Shown here piece after piece: positions 1 through 7,706 of a stretch of DNA of 16,626 bases. The notes below the pieces were generated by a model. That model did no database searches. It was not told where the DNA came from and was given only the letters and a program-made list of their open reading frames with translations. The stretch's first letter is position 1, and the number at the start of each line of letters is the position of its first letter. The DNA comes from JAZKFP01 sp040386355 (lineage in GTDB: Bacteria; Pseudomonadota; Gammaproteobacteria; Pseudomonadales; UBA6940): NCBI GenBank assembly GCA_040386355.1, contig JAZKFP010000160.1, positions 1 to 16,626 of the forward strand. The letters are read 5' to 3'. Made by a program: the position numbers and the translations under genes.

Positions 1-32
1 TTCAATATTAGAAAAGTGTTTTAGGAATTCCC

Positions 33-1373
33 ATGCACCGCTACCCACCACAAATTAAATACATCATTGGTAACGAAGCTGCTGAACGTTTTAGTTTTTA
101 CGGAATGCGCAGTATTCTCACTATTTTCATGGTGCAATATTTAGCTTTTTCTGCTGCCGATGCTCAAGCGAATTATCATTACTTTATCAGCGCCGTTTAT
201 TTAACCCCATTACTCGGTGCTTATATCGCGGATCGATTCCTCGGAAAATACAAAACCATTTTGTATTTATCCTGTATTTATTGTTTAGGACATTTAATTT
301 TAGCGATATGGGAAACACGAACGGCTTTTTTAATAGGTTTAGGATGTATTGCGTTAGGATCTGGCGGGATAAAACCCTGTGTATCCGCGCATGTTGGCGA
401 TCAATTTACTGCCTCTAATAAACATTTATTACGCAATATATATTCTATTTTTTATTTTTCGATTAACTTCGGTGCATTCTTTTCAAGTCTGTTAATTCCT
501 TGGGTATTACCAAAATTTGGTCCAGCCTGGGCATTCGGTATTCCCGGAATTTTAATGGCATTCGCCACCTTTATTTTTTGGCTAGGACGTAAACACTATA
601 TTTATATTTCACCGACAAAAAATTCAGGTGAACCAGGTTTTATAGCAATAGTTTGGTATGCATTAAAAAACTTTAAAAATACCAACAACCATTGGTTAGA
701 TGTCGCAAAAAATAAATTCACTGAAACTCACGTTGAAAATGTAAAATCAGTAGCCGCTATTTTTAAAATCTTTATTTTCGTTTCTGGATTTTGGGCGTTG
801 TTTGATCAGTACGGTTCAAGCTGGGTATTACAAGCCGAACAAATGAACCGTCAATTTTTAGGCATGACGATTGAATCCTCACAATTACAAGCTTTAAATC
901 CAGTGTTTGTAATGCTGCTCATTCCCTTATTTATGTACGGTATTTATCCTTTCTGCGAAAAAATTGGATTAAGTATGACACCGCTGCGCCGGATGACGTA
1001 CGGAATGTTTTTAGCGGCACTCTCATTTATTGTGGTTGGAATTTTACAAATTTTTATCGACAAAAGTTATGACATTTCAATTGGCTGGCAAATCATCGCT
1101 TATTTAATTTTAACTATGTCCGAAGTTATGGTATCTATTACCGGACTTGAATTTGCTTATACTCAAGCACCCAAATCCATGAAAAGTACCATTATGAGCT
1201 TCTGGTTGCTTACCGTTTTTATTGGTAATTTTTTTACCGCTTCCATTTCAAAAATAAATAGCTTTGAAGGCGCGAATTATTTCTTTTTCTTTGCAGGAAT
1301 AATGGTGATCTTTTCAATAATGTTTACTTATCTAGCGCGTCAGTACGTCGTGCGTGATCAATTTACTGAATAG
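33..1373 (+). CDS. POT/PTR2-family proton-coupled peptide transporter (MFS)
   Basis: Inner-membrane symporter of the proton-dependent oligopeptide transporter family, which imports di- and tripeptides with H+. The N-terminal helix carries the family ExxERF motif (residues 15-20, followed by SFYG). A GSGGIKP segment lies at 109-115, and the PTR2 signature FYFSINFG at 140-147. A loop resembling the family's WxxxDQxG stretch is at 254-261, and the late SxxGLEFAYTQAP segment is near 368-380. The protein is hydrophobic almost throughout. At 446 residues it is somewhat short for the family (often about 500). AGGA at 23-26 sits about 6 bases before the ATG, so this start is well supported. No partner gene is seen; the next gene converges on it, and no convincing terminator lies in 1374-1549, where the only hairpin is an all-A/T 8-bp stem near 1524-1549. 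The family is secure; the exact substrate (dipeptide, tripeptide or another nitrogen compound) cannot be read from sequence. Confidence 0.93.
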   Translation: MHRYPPQIKYIIGNEAAERFSFYGMRSILTIFMVQYLAFSAADAQANYHYFISAVYLTPLLGAYIADRFLGKYKTILYLSCIYCLGHLILAIWETRTAFLIGLGCIALGSGGIKPCVSAHVGDQFTASNKHLLRNIYSIFYFSINFGAFFSSLLIPWVLPKFGPAWAFGIPGILMAFATFIFWLGRKHYIYISPTKNSGEPGFIAIVWYALKNFKNTNNHWLDVAKNKFTETHVENVKSVAAIFKIFIFVSGFWALFDQYGSSWVLQAEQMNRQFLGMTIESSQLQALNPVFVMLLIPLFMYGIYPFCEKIGLSMTPLRRMTYGMFLAALSFIVVGILQIFIDKSYDISIGWQIIAYLILTMSEVMVSITGLEFAYTQAPKSMKSTIMSFWLLTVFIGNFFTASISKINSFEGANYFFFFAGIMVIFSIMFTYLARQYVVRDQFTE

Positions 1374-1549
1374 TAAAATAAACTCAATTAACGTCTTTTT
1401 AAGAATCACATTTCCCCTACAATTTTATAAAAATACTCAGCAATAATCAGGGATTACATAACGTCAAATTTCAACAATATACGCTTCTAAAGATATGGTG
1501 CTTTGCATTGTAATAAATTGCATTAATTAAATGAATCTGCGTTTAATTA

Positions 1550-2698
1550 TTATTTAAAAGATTTCATATATCGTTGATCAATCCAGCGCTTCCAATACCA
1601 CGCGAATTTATTTCTAGTGCAGATGCCCCACTTTGCTGCAATGGCTTTTTTCTCACCTAAGGTAACAAGTTTTAAAGCATGTTCTGATGCATTGTGTGAA
1701 ATTAACGGTCTTCCATTTAATTGGGCGTCAATATTTTTGCGTAACGTTTTAGCTTGACGGACTGCGTGCACACCAGACATCGGTAATGGATGACCATTTA
1801 TAAAAGCACAATCTCCAACCGCAAATACACTTGGGTTAGAAACCGATTGCAGTGTATCTTTCACTAACCAACGTTTTGGGTTTGCTGAATGGGCTAAAGG
1901 TGTTAAAAAATTGGATGATATATGACCGCCTACTGCACCAATACCAAAATGTGCTGTGATGGTTTCACCATGGTTTGAAATAAAAATTAATTCACTATCA
2001 CCAATGGGTTCAATATTTTGAATACGAAAATTATCGCGCCAAATAATTGATAATTTTTCACAGGTATATTTTATCCATAGCTGTGCTTTTAAAGGTAATT
2101 CAGTTGCTATATTTTTATCCGCTGTAATCCAAATTATTTTTACTTTTGATTTTATGTGCGTTGCATAAATACGAATGGCAATTGCACAAAATAGTTCTAT
2201 TGCAGCAAGACCTGAACCAACGATAACAATTTTATATTCTTCTACTTTGTCAATTTCATTGTTAAGATTTTTTAACCAAAAATCACAACGTTCGACAAAA
2301 TCTTCTATCGGTTTTACAGGTAACCAATTTTTTAAAGTAAATTGCTTTTTTTCAAAAAATTTATTATCACCGACTCTTAAATCCGAAATAATCCCCGTAT
2401 TTAAAGAAGCAATATCGTACGAAATTTGACCTGACGAATGATGAATAATTTTTTTGTACACATCTAATTGTGTAACACTACTCTGAATCCATTCAAGGCC
2501 TTTTTGCGGCAACCATTCTGCAAGATCAATACGTAATTCATCTAAACCATAATGGCCTGCAATCCAACCTGGAATCATTCCTGAGTAATAACTGTATTGA
2601 TGAGGAGAAATTAAGGTTAAATTTTTTCTAAGCGGTTCGTGGCAATCACGAATCATACAAAGATGACTGTGCCCTGCTCCGATTAAAATACAGTTCAT
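1550..2698 (-). CDS. FAD/NAD(P)H-dependent oxidoreductase, SelD-N-terminal-like (NDH-2-like fold)
   Basis: Pyridine nucleotide-disulphide-type oxidoreductase with two dinucleotide-binding motifs. GAGHSH at residues 7-12 replaces the usual GxGxxG of the FAD site. GSGLAAIE at 161-168 is the second (NAD(P)H) site. The C-terminal FAD motif VFAVGDCA is at 291-298, followed by HAVRQA. The stretch YYSGMIPGWIAGHY (37-50) is characteristic of the family often found fused to the N-terminus of selenide, water dikinase (SelD). Here there is no SelD domain, since the protein ends at residue 382. The C-terminal WYWKRWIDQRYM segment (367-378) resembles the membrane-surface tail of type II NADH dehydrogenase-like proteins. 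The ATG start has GGA about 9 bases upstream. It is transcribed alone. The electron acceptor and substrate are unknown; calling it an NDH-2 would go too far. Confidence 0.85.
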   Translation of the reverse strand: MNCILIGAGHSHLCMIRDCHEPLRKNLTLISPHQYSYYSGMIPGWIAGHYGLDELRIDLAEWLPQKGLEWIQSSVTQLDVYKKIIHHSSGQISYDIASLNTGIISDLRVGDNKFFEKKQFTLKNWLPVKPIEDFVERCDFWLKNLNNEIDKVEEYKIVIVGSGLAAIELFCAIAIRIYATHIKSKVKIIWITADKNIATELPLKAQLWIKYTCEKLSIIWRDNFRIQNIEPIGDSELIFISNHGETITAHFGIGAVGGHISSNFLTPLAHSANPKRWLVKDTLQSVSNPSVFAVGDCAFINGHPLPMSGVHAVRQAKTLRKNIDAQLNGRPLISHNASEHALKLVTLGEKKAIAAKWGICTRNKFAWYWKRWIDQRYMKSFK

Positions 2699-2841
2699 GA
2701 TAGTGTTCCAAACACATAAAAATTTACAATCCCGATCTTTAATGGATTAGTTTTTTTCAATTTTAATTAGATTGTGTTCGACAGTAACATTGTTTGAATT
2801 TAACGTGAAGGAAAACCGAAGAATTAATATAAAATGAAGAT

Positions 2842-2869
2842 AAAAAAACGGGCGCCCCCAGAACGCCCA
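2842..2869 (-). terminator. Rho-independent terminator (minus strand)
   Basis: On the minus strand a GGGCG/CGCCC stem (2868-2864 with 2854-2850) encloses a 9-base loop. One G and a run of seven T (2848-2842) follow directly. This is the expected form of an intrinsic terminator, and it would stop transcripts coming from the ankyrin gene before they reach the oxidoreductase. Confidence 0.75.
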
Positions 2870-2891
2870 TAAAAGAAGATTTTTTTATAAT

Positions 2892-2916
2892 AGGTGTCAT
2901 TTCACCTTTTTATTTA
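2892..2916 (+). terminator. Possible weak plus-strand terminator hairpin
   Basis: AGGTG/CACCT (2892-2896, 2903-2907) with a 6-base loop is followed by TTT and an AT-rich tail on the plus strand. No plus-strand gene lies upstream, so it may instead be simply one of the hairpins of the minus-strand transcript. The stem is short. Confidence 0.35.
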
Positions 2917-2919
2917 TTC

Positions 2920-2950
2920 GCATCGTGAGACCCCTGTATCATCACGATGC
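2920..2950. repeat. 9-bp perfect inverted repeat (hairpin)
   Basis: GCATCGTGA at 2920-2928 pairs perfectly with TCACGATGC at 2942-2950 across a 13-base loop. No T-run follows on either strand, so it is not a terminator by itself. It belongs to the hairpin series described for the 2699-3099 spacer. Confidence 0.7.
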
Positions 2951-3058
2951 TCGTAGTGTACTCAGACCTTCACGTTTGATTGTTATTAAGTCTGTAGGAA
3001 TCTGTTGATTTAGAGTAAGCAGCCTGGGAATTTGGCTAAGAATGGGTTAGGAAATAGG

Positions 3059-3087
3059 TGTCCTCTGCAGATAATGGACAGAGGACA
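3059..3087. repeat. 9-bp perfect inverted repeat just downstream of the ankyrin gene
   Basis: TGTCCTCTG (3059-3067) pairs perfectly with CAGAGGACA (3079-3087) across an 11-base loop. It begins 13 bases past the ankyrin stop codon in the direction of transcription. No T-tract follows, so it fits an mRNA 3'-end stabiliser or part of a structured RNA better than a terminator. Confidence 0.7.
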
Positions 3088-3099
3088 GATCATTAACGT

Positions 3100-5508
3100 C
3101 TATTCGGTTGGAAAATTTAGATCGTATTGAGCCGTTTCAACGCTATCTTCACCACAAACACAGGCGAGAAACATTTTCATAAAAGTATGTAAGTTGAGGG
3201 AAAAGCGATTTTCTTCAGATTTGGTTAAGTTTGGAGTAGAACTTATATCACCTAAATTTGCTGCATTTAATTCAGGCACCAGGGGTTCAAAGTCATGTTC
3301 AACTAATAATTCCTCATCATGTGAATCAATTGCAGGTGTTCCTAATAATATTGCAGAACGTTCTGGTGAATTATTTTTAATTGATTGATTATTTTTTGGC
3401 GTGCTAATCGTCGGGTCAACTCTTTTTAAGTACTTTTCCGATCTGGGAGAAAAAGGAGGCAAGGCTTGGAGGCTTGCAATTTCAGCTAAATGATTATTTG
3501 GTGCTCGCCTTGTATTATTCATAAGATTTGAATAATCGATGGTTTGATACCCAATAGCTTCTGTCTTTTGATCTACATTTTCTGAAGCTTGCTTTGGTGA
3601 ACTATAAATGGAAGAAGTAGCTTCATGCTTATCAGATTCATTTCTCACTAAAATTGTTTGGCGGATTATTGGTGTCTCTATTTGAATGGGGATTGAACCT
3701 ATAGGTACATGCGAAGACGTTTCTTCTTGATCGACTACAACTTTTGCTTCATTTTTTTCATCACTAAAGAGTTGCGTAGAACCTTCAACTTCTAACGATT
3801 TTGCAGTCTGAGTATCATTATCTGAATCAGAGTCAGTTGGGTTAATTAGGGCCGACTCAAATTGAGAACCATTGGATTCAAACCTATCTCTAGGAGATGA
3901 CGCTGTTGAGGAATCTGAATTATTAAAAGAATCATCATCTACTTCATCTAACTGAGTTTTTGGTAATAACAGAGTACTGTTTAAATCTAATTTTGGATCA
4001 ATGACAAGTGCAGGAACTATTGACACACCAACTAAAGACTCAGAAGATTGATCTCTACTAATCAATTGATTTGCATTTAATTCTTCAGCAGGTATTTCTA
4101 ATAAATTTGCAGAACGTGGAGATGAAATAATAGGTAATAAAGCATTAGTTTCCAACACACTTATTGGCTCAATTACAGATAAAATACCTTCCGATCTTAG
4201 AGGTAAAGGAAGCAAATCTTGTGAGCTATTTGAAACAGCAAACTGCCTATTTGGTGAATGCATTGTAGAATTTCTATTGTCTAATTCATTAAAAGTTTTT
4301 TTCGAATTTTCAGCTGTTGAATCAGCGTTGTTTGGTGTTGAGAGGGTTTCAGAATTTTTTAAATCTTCTTTTACATGATGTACGAGCCAAGGTGCACCAG
4401 AAAAATTTAAACCACTCTTCAAATAAGCCGTTCTAATATGTTGACTTAGTGACCGAGTAGCTCGATTTTTTTGCTCATCTTCTACTGAATTATTTTTTTG
4501 AGTGCATAGTCCTAAATCTATTTCTGTAACTTGAGTTTGACCTTTATTCCTGGGATCAGAACGCATTTCTCTAGCCTGCTTTTCTGCAGAAGTACTTAAA
4601 GCTCTTCGGGAAATCGCTGGAGTTTGATATCTTTTAATATTAAAAGAAGGCTTTACTAGATCAGTATTTTTTAGCATTAAATTAATTGCATCGTTAATTC
4701 TTTGCCTTTCTTTATCTATTGCTACAGGTGTAGCAGACGAATATTTTAAATTAATAATATGACCATTAGCTATTACTAAAGTTTTTTGAGGATCAGCTCC
4801 AACACTAAGTAAAAACTTTACGATCCTTTCACTTCCTGATCGAGCAGCTTTATATAAAGGTGTTTCAAAAGTTTGATTACCGTTTTTTGCAACATTTGGT
4901 TTAGCTTCATTTACGTCAATATTATCACCACCAAATAAATTTTCTGCTTTAAGCCTCTCCAATTCCTCTAACTTATCTTCTCCAATTGCTTTATAGAAAT
5001 CCTGTCTATTTATTATTCTTTGGTAACTTGAAACTGTTGGAAATCGATCAGTGGATCTAGGTTTATTTGAGCTTTTGTCTTCTACTACATCAGCAACTTC
5101 ATCTAAATTATGTCTTGAGGAATCTGCACGCTCAAGCTCAAAACGACCTCTTGCAAATGTTTCGTTTGCTAAAGTTTGCGGACTTTTGGGTTGTTCATAT
5201 GTTGAAGATTCAGATTCTCGTTTATTTAAATTTCTGTCTGAAGGAGATTGTTGAGAACATGAAAATGCTTGGCCAAAGAATTTTTTTGGGGAACGGATCA
5301 TATTTGCTATGGGTGAACTCGGGGCACTTCCGCTAGGTGAACGAGGCAATCTCATATTTGGCGTCACTGCGTTTGCGAATTTACGTCCAACACCTGAAAT
5401 TGGGGAAAAATTAAATGAACTGTTGGTGGAATTAGAAGACTCCGAATTATTTGCAGAGCTAGATGGCGATGATGCAGAAGACCTTGATGACCTAACCGAA
5501 CTAAACAT
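3100..5508 (-). CDS. Ser/Asn-rich ankyrin-repeat protein, candidate secreted effector
   Basis: No full-length family recognised. I place the start at the ATG at 5508 (802 residues), which has GGAG five bases upstream; the frame also opens at a TTG seven codons earlier (5529) that has no comparable ribosome site. Residues 1-35 are mostly Ser/Asn. A small ankyrin module covers about 170-285; the clearest repeat is TPLYKAARSGSERIVKFLL (216-234) with a GADP turn, flanked by two degenerate repeats. The remainder is low-complexity, polar and acidic. About 13 Ser-Pro and 9 Thr-Pro dipeptides are spread along it, seven of the Ser-Pro within the first 100 residues. Residues about 418-478 and 669-729 are diverged copies of one segment. 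A short hydrophobic stretch with two Cys (FMKMFLACVC, 776-785) lies near the C-terminus. There is no Sec signal peptide, and composition is unlike the neighbours. A host-directed, possibly type IV-secreted effector is inference only. Confidence 0.75.
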   Translation of the reverse strand: MFSSVRSSRSSASSPSSSANNSESSNSTNSSFNFSPISGVGRKFANAVTPNMRLPRSPSGSAPSSPIANMIRSPKKFFGQAFSCSQQSPSDRNLNKRESESSTYEQPKSPQTLANETFARGRFELERADSSRHNLDEVADVVEDKSSNKPRSTDRFPTVSSYQRIINRQDFYKAIGEDKLEELERLKAENLFGGDNIDVNEAKPNVAKNGNQTFETPLYKAARSGSERIVKFLLSVGADPQKTLVIANGHIINLKYSSATPVAIDKERQRINDAINLMLKNTDLVKPSFNIKRYQTPAISRRALSTSAEKQAREMRSDPRNKGQTQVTEIDLGLCTQKNNSVEDEQKNRATRSLSQHIRTAYLKSGLNFSGAPWLVHHVKEDLKNSETLSTPNNADSTAENSKKTFNELDNRNSTMHSPNRQFAVSNSSQDLLPLPLRSEGILSVIEPISVLETNALLPIISSPRSANLLEIPAEELNANQLISRDQSSESLVGVSIVPALVIDPKLDLNSTLLLPKTQLDEVDDDSFNNSDSSTASSPRDRFESNGSQFESALINPTDSDSDNDTQTAKSLEVEGSTQLFSDEKNEAKVVVDQEETSSHVPIGSIPIQIETPIIRQTILVRNESDKHEATSSIYSSPKQASENVDQKTEAIGYQTIDYSNLMNNTRRAPNNHLAEIASLQALPPFSPRSEKYLKRVDPTISTPKNNQSIKNNSPERSAILLGTPAIDSHDEELLVEHDFEPLVPELNAANLGDISSTPNLTKSEENRFSLNLHTFMKMFLACVCGEDSVETAQYDLNFPTE
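3332..3503 (-). repeat. Internal duplication within the ankyrin gene, copy B
   Basis: Codes for residues about 669-729 (APNNHLAEIASL ... SPERSAILL). It matches copy A (4088-4256) in the same frame at an offset of 753-756 bases. The DNA words GCAGAACG (3353-3360) and TTTGGTG (3497-3503) occur at the equivalent places in copy A, with extended partial identity between them. Confidence 0.6.
4088..4256 (-). repeat. Internal duplication within the ankyrin gene, copy A
   Basis: Codes for residues about 418-478 (SPNRQFAVSNSS ... SPRSANLLE). It is the partner of 3332-3503; the DNA words GCAGAACG (4109-4116) and TTTGGTG (4250-4256) correspond. The Ser-Pro positions are kept between the copies while most other residues have diverged. 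Confidence 0.6.
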
Positions 5509-5615
5509 AAAAACTCCACAACTACTCAATTCAACACAGTTTCCGATCCTAACTTTTATGCCATCAATCTAGCAAGTTAAAACAATGCCGCCCCTCTTAA
5601 AATATGTAAAAATGC

Positions 5616-5650
5616 TCATCCTTTAATTCGTCATATTTTTTCAAGGATGA
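5616..5650 (+). promoter_or_regulatory. Hairpin sequestering the ribosome binding site of the Wzi-like gene
   Basis: TCATCCTT (5616-5623) is a perfect 8-bp complement of AAGGATGA (5643-5650), which contains the AAGGA Shine-Dalgarno of the gene starting at 5654. The 19-base loop is AT-rich. If the leader folds this way the ribosome site is closed. Regulation (temperature, an sRNA or a protein) is inference. Confidence 0.4.
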
Positions 5651-5653
5651 AAC

Positions 5654-7114
5654 ATGATTTACAGGAAGTTATTTCCCCTGCTTACTTTTTTTACTCTCTC
5701 TGTACCAGCGTTAGCGATTGAAGATCTTATTTTAACGCCCGACAGTACTCGCTTGCGTCATGAGGTTGAATGGATCAACACGGCTCAATCTGATTTAGTG
5801 TTAAGCACGACGTGGCCGGTTCGAATTTCATTAAGTTATCCACAACTTCAGAATCAGTGGCAAACGTTATGCGAAAACAATAATGAAACGCCCTTGTTGT
5901 GCGACGCGGTAAATCAGCATCTGCAGAACGCGACAAAAAATATTTCAGCCGAATTAACACTTGCCAATCAAGGTCAGTTTTTTCCTGGATTTGCAGAGTC
6001 TTTTGATGCATCGAATGCCAATATTGTTTGGGATCAACAACAAGGTTCTTGGCAGTGGCATGCGGAAGCGACGGTACGTGATGATGCAGAACGCAGTCCG
6101 ACTGGACATTTAGACGGTTCATTTATTTCTTGGATGAAATCCGATTGGCGAATTGGTGTGGGTTCTCCCAAACAATGGTGGGGACCCGGTTGGCAGTCTG
6201 GATTAATTTTATCGACACACGCTCGCCCTACTCCTGGATTATTTATTAATTATTACCAACCTACTGCGTTTCAATCGGTCTTTTTAAATTGGCTAGGGCC
6301 TGTGCAAGTGGTTTCATTTTTAAATCAATTGGAATCGGAACGTACTATTGTAAATCCATTTTTCTGGGGATTTCGTTTCACAGCTAAACCTAAATCTTGG
6401 TTGGAATTGGGTTTAAGTCGAACTGCAATGTGGGGCGGCGAAGGTCGCGATAAAGGTTTGGATGTTTTTTGGGATGTGCTGATTGGTGATGATAACCAAG
6501 TTGGACCAGGCACTGAACAGCCGGGTAATCAACTGGGCGGCTTCGATATAAAAATGGCCTGGGAAATTGCGGAGAATCGTCAGCTTGGTTTTTATACCGA
6601 ATGGATTGGTGAAGATGAAGCCGGTGGCTTGCCTTCCAAACCAATTTTATTAGCAGGAACTTCATTCGCAGAAATTAATAGCGACGGTGAAGGCTGGCGA
6701 ATAATTTTTGAAGTCAGTGATACGGCGGTTGATCCTTTTAGTGATTCTGAATTTGATGTGGCGTACGAACACAGTATTGATACAACCGGTTATCGATACT
6801 ATGGCCGCTCGATGGGTAGTAGCTTTGATAGTGACAGCCGCACCGCCGTGTTAATCGGTCAGTGGTATTTAAATTCCACGCAATCACTCGGTGGTCAACT
6901 GGGGTTTTATCAAATTAATCGCGATGGTTCAGCGCGTGAAAATGCACCCTTTCAAAACGCCAATGAAATGGAAGCAGTAAAAATATGGTACGAACAAGAA
7001 ATAAATCAATTCACGTGGCGCGTGCAAGCGGATGCCTTATCGGAATTACCCGAAAATACCTACGGGTTTGACGAGCGCTGGCGTTTATTATTAGCAGTTA
7101 AATATAATCTTTAG
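5654..7114 (+). CDS. Capsule assembly Wzi-family outer-membrane protein
   Basis: Outer-membrane beta-barrel of the Wzi family, whose best-studied member anchors group 1 capsule on the E. coli surface. Residues 1-21 form a Sec signal peptide (basic start, hydrophobic core, PALA before the cut). The family core WWGPGWQSGLILSTHARP is at 175-192. The late segment YEHSIDTTGYRYYGRSMG at 371-388 also matches Wzi. Many alternating-polarity, aromatic-rich strands continue to the C-terminus, which ends AVKYNL. Length (486 residues) is usual for the family. AGGA ends six bases before the ATG, but lies within a possible hairpin (5616-5650). The next gene begins eight bases after the stop codon, so the two form an operon. 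No capsule export or glycosyltransferase genes are visible, so the attached or transported polymer is unknown. Confidence 0.88.
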   Translation: MIYRKLFPLLTFFTLSVPALAIEDLILTPDSTRLRHEVEWINTAQSDLVLSTTWPVRISLSYPQLQNQWQTLCENNNETPLLCDAVNQHLQNATKNISAELTLANQGQFFPGFAESFDASNANIVWDQQQGSWQWHAEATVRDDAERSPTGHLDGSFISWMKSDWRIGVGSPKQWWGPGWQSGLILSTHARPTPGLFINYYQPTAFQSVFLNWLGPVQVVSFLNQLESERTIVNPFFWGFRFTAKPKSWLELGLSRTAMWGGEGRDKGLDVFWDVLIGDDNQVGPGTEQPGNQLGGFDIKMAWEIAENRQLGFYTEWIGEDEAGGLPSKPILLAGTSFAEINSDGEGWRIIFEVSDTAVDPFSDSEFDVAYEHSIDTTGYRYYGRSMGSSFDSDSRTAVLIGQWYLNSTQSLGGQLGFYQINRDGSARENAPFQNANEMEAVKIWYEQEINQFTWRVQADALSELPENTYGFDERWRLLLAVKYNL

Positions 7115-7122
7115 GATCGTTT

Positions 7123-7584
7123 ATGAATTCATCCAATTGGCCAACCTACGCCGGAATTATGCTGTTATCTGGCGTTGGTATTCCGATCCTTGCAGCATTA
7201 AACGCCGGACTTGGATTGCGCATCGGAAGTGCGCCAGCCGCTTCTGTAATTGGATTAACAGCAGCTTTATTGTTTGCTGTAATTGCAACGTTAATTTCTG
7301 GAATGATGCCGCGCGATGCCGATTGGGGAAATATTCCACTGCAATTTTATGTCGGTGGCGTTTTTATGGGTTTTTATTTAGTGGCAGTGACTTTTATTGC
7401 GCCAAAATTTGGCGTTGGTAATGCGGTATTTTTTGTATTACTCGGACAAATTATGAGTGCTGCAGCGATTGATCACTTCGGTTTATTTGGGGCTGCAAAA
7501 GCAAGTATTGGTGGAGTACGAATATTCGGAATTGTATTAATGATGGTTGGAGTTTTTCTGGCGAGAAAAAAAGTTGGGCATTAA
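7123..7584 (+). CDS. YdcZ/DUF606-family DMT membrane protein
   Basis: Small inner-membrane protein of the YdcZ (DUF606) branch of the drug/metabolite transporter superfamily. Five membrane segments are apparent, at about 8-27, 39-60, 74-93, 98-117 and 130-147. Family landmarks are an early PILAALNAGLG (21-31), a GGVFMGFYLVAV helix (78-89), and GQIMSAAAIDHFGLFG (108-123), the most recognisable motif. Length (153 residues) is typical of the half-size members. Its ribosome site AGGA overlaps the stop codon of the Wzi-like gene, indicating translational coupling and one transcript. Substrates are unknown for most of the family. The pairing with an envelope barrel suggests, without proving, a role in exporting a small metabolite or surface precursor. 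Confidence 0.85.
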   Translation: MNSSNWPTYAGIMLLSGVGIPILAALNAGLGLRIGSAPAASVIGLTAALLFAVIATLISGMMPRDADWGNIPLQFYVGGVFMGFYLVAVTFIAPKFGVGNAVFFVLLGQIMSAAAIDHFGLFGAAKASIGGVRIFGIVLMMVGVFLARKKVGH

Positions 7585-7681
7585 AATTATATAAATCGTA
7601 CTTAGGAAATTCTGCACAGGTTTATTGTATCACATAAAAATCGCATTAATCTTTTGATATTGAGCTCTTAATTCTTAATCT

Positions 7682-7706
7682 GTAGGGGCGAAACATCTTT
7701 CGCCCG
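7682..7706 (+). repeat. 25-bp palindromic repeat unit, copy 1
   Basis: Starts GTAGGGGCGAAA and ends TTTCGCCCG with inner symmetry around CATC. It forms the left end of the MITE-like element. Consensus over four copies: GTAGGGGCGAA, then five variable bases, then a TTCGCCCG-like end. Confidence 0.7.

Larger units (their letters stand above)
2699..3099. other. Intergenic region with a series of hairpins, no coding gene seen
   Basis: Spacer of about 400 bases between two minus-strand genes. Reading the minus strand from the ankyrin gene downward there are five possible stem-loops: 3087-3059, a weaker one around 2994-2963 (CAGAC/GTCTG), 2950-2920, 2907-2892, and a terminator at 2869-2842. The rest (2699-2840) is AT-rich and should hold the promoter of the oxidoreductase, but I could not assign convincing -35/-10 boxes. 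No open reading frame of plausible composition was seen. Confidence 0.7.

Noticed and set aside
1414..1421. CCCCTACA, the end of the palindromic repeat unit, after the POT gene
   Set aside because: Only eight bases match and the palindrome is absent, so chance is a sufficient explanation.
2842..3087. Known housekeeping RNA (6S, RNase P, tmRNA, SRP) in the hairpin-rich spacer
   Set aside because: None of the conserved sequence signatures of these RNAs is present, and no long closing stem joins the two ends.
5509..5529. Upstream TTG start for the ankyrin gene
   Set aside because: The ATG at 5508 has GGAG five bases before it, while the TTG lacks a good ribosome site.
5530..5653. Two-component regulator (PmrA-like) box in the divergent spacer upstream of the ankyrin gene
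   Set aside because: Looked for the paired TTAA half-sites known from Legionella/Coxiella effector promoters; only isolated TTAA-like words were found, not correctly spaced.
5775..6122. 115-codon minus-strand frame inside the Wzi-like gene
   Set aside because: Fully antisense to a gene with a clear signal peptide and family motifs; composition does not look like a protein in its own right.
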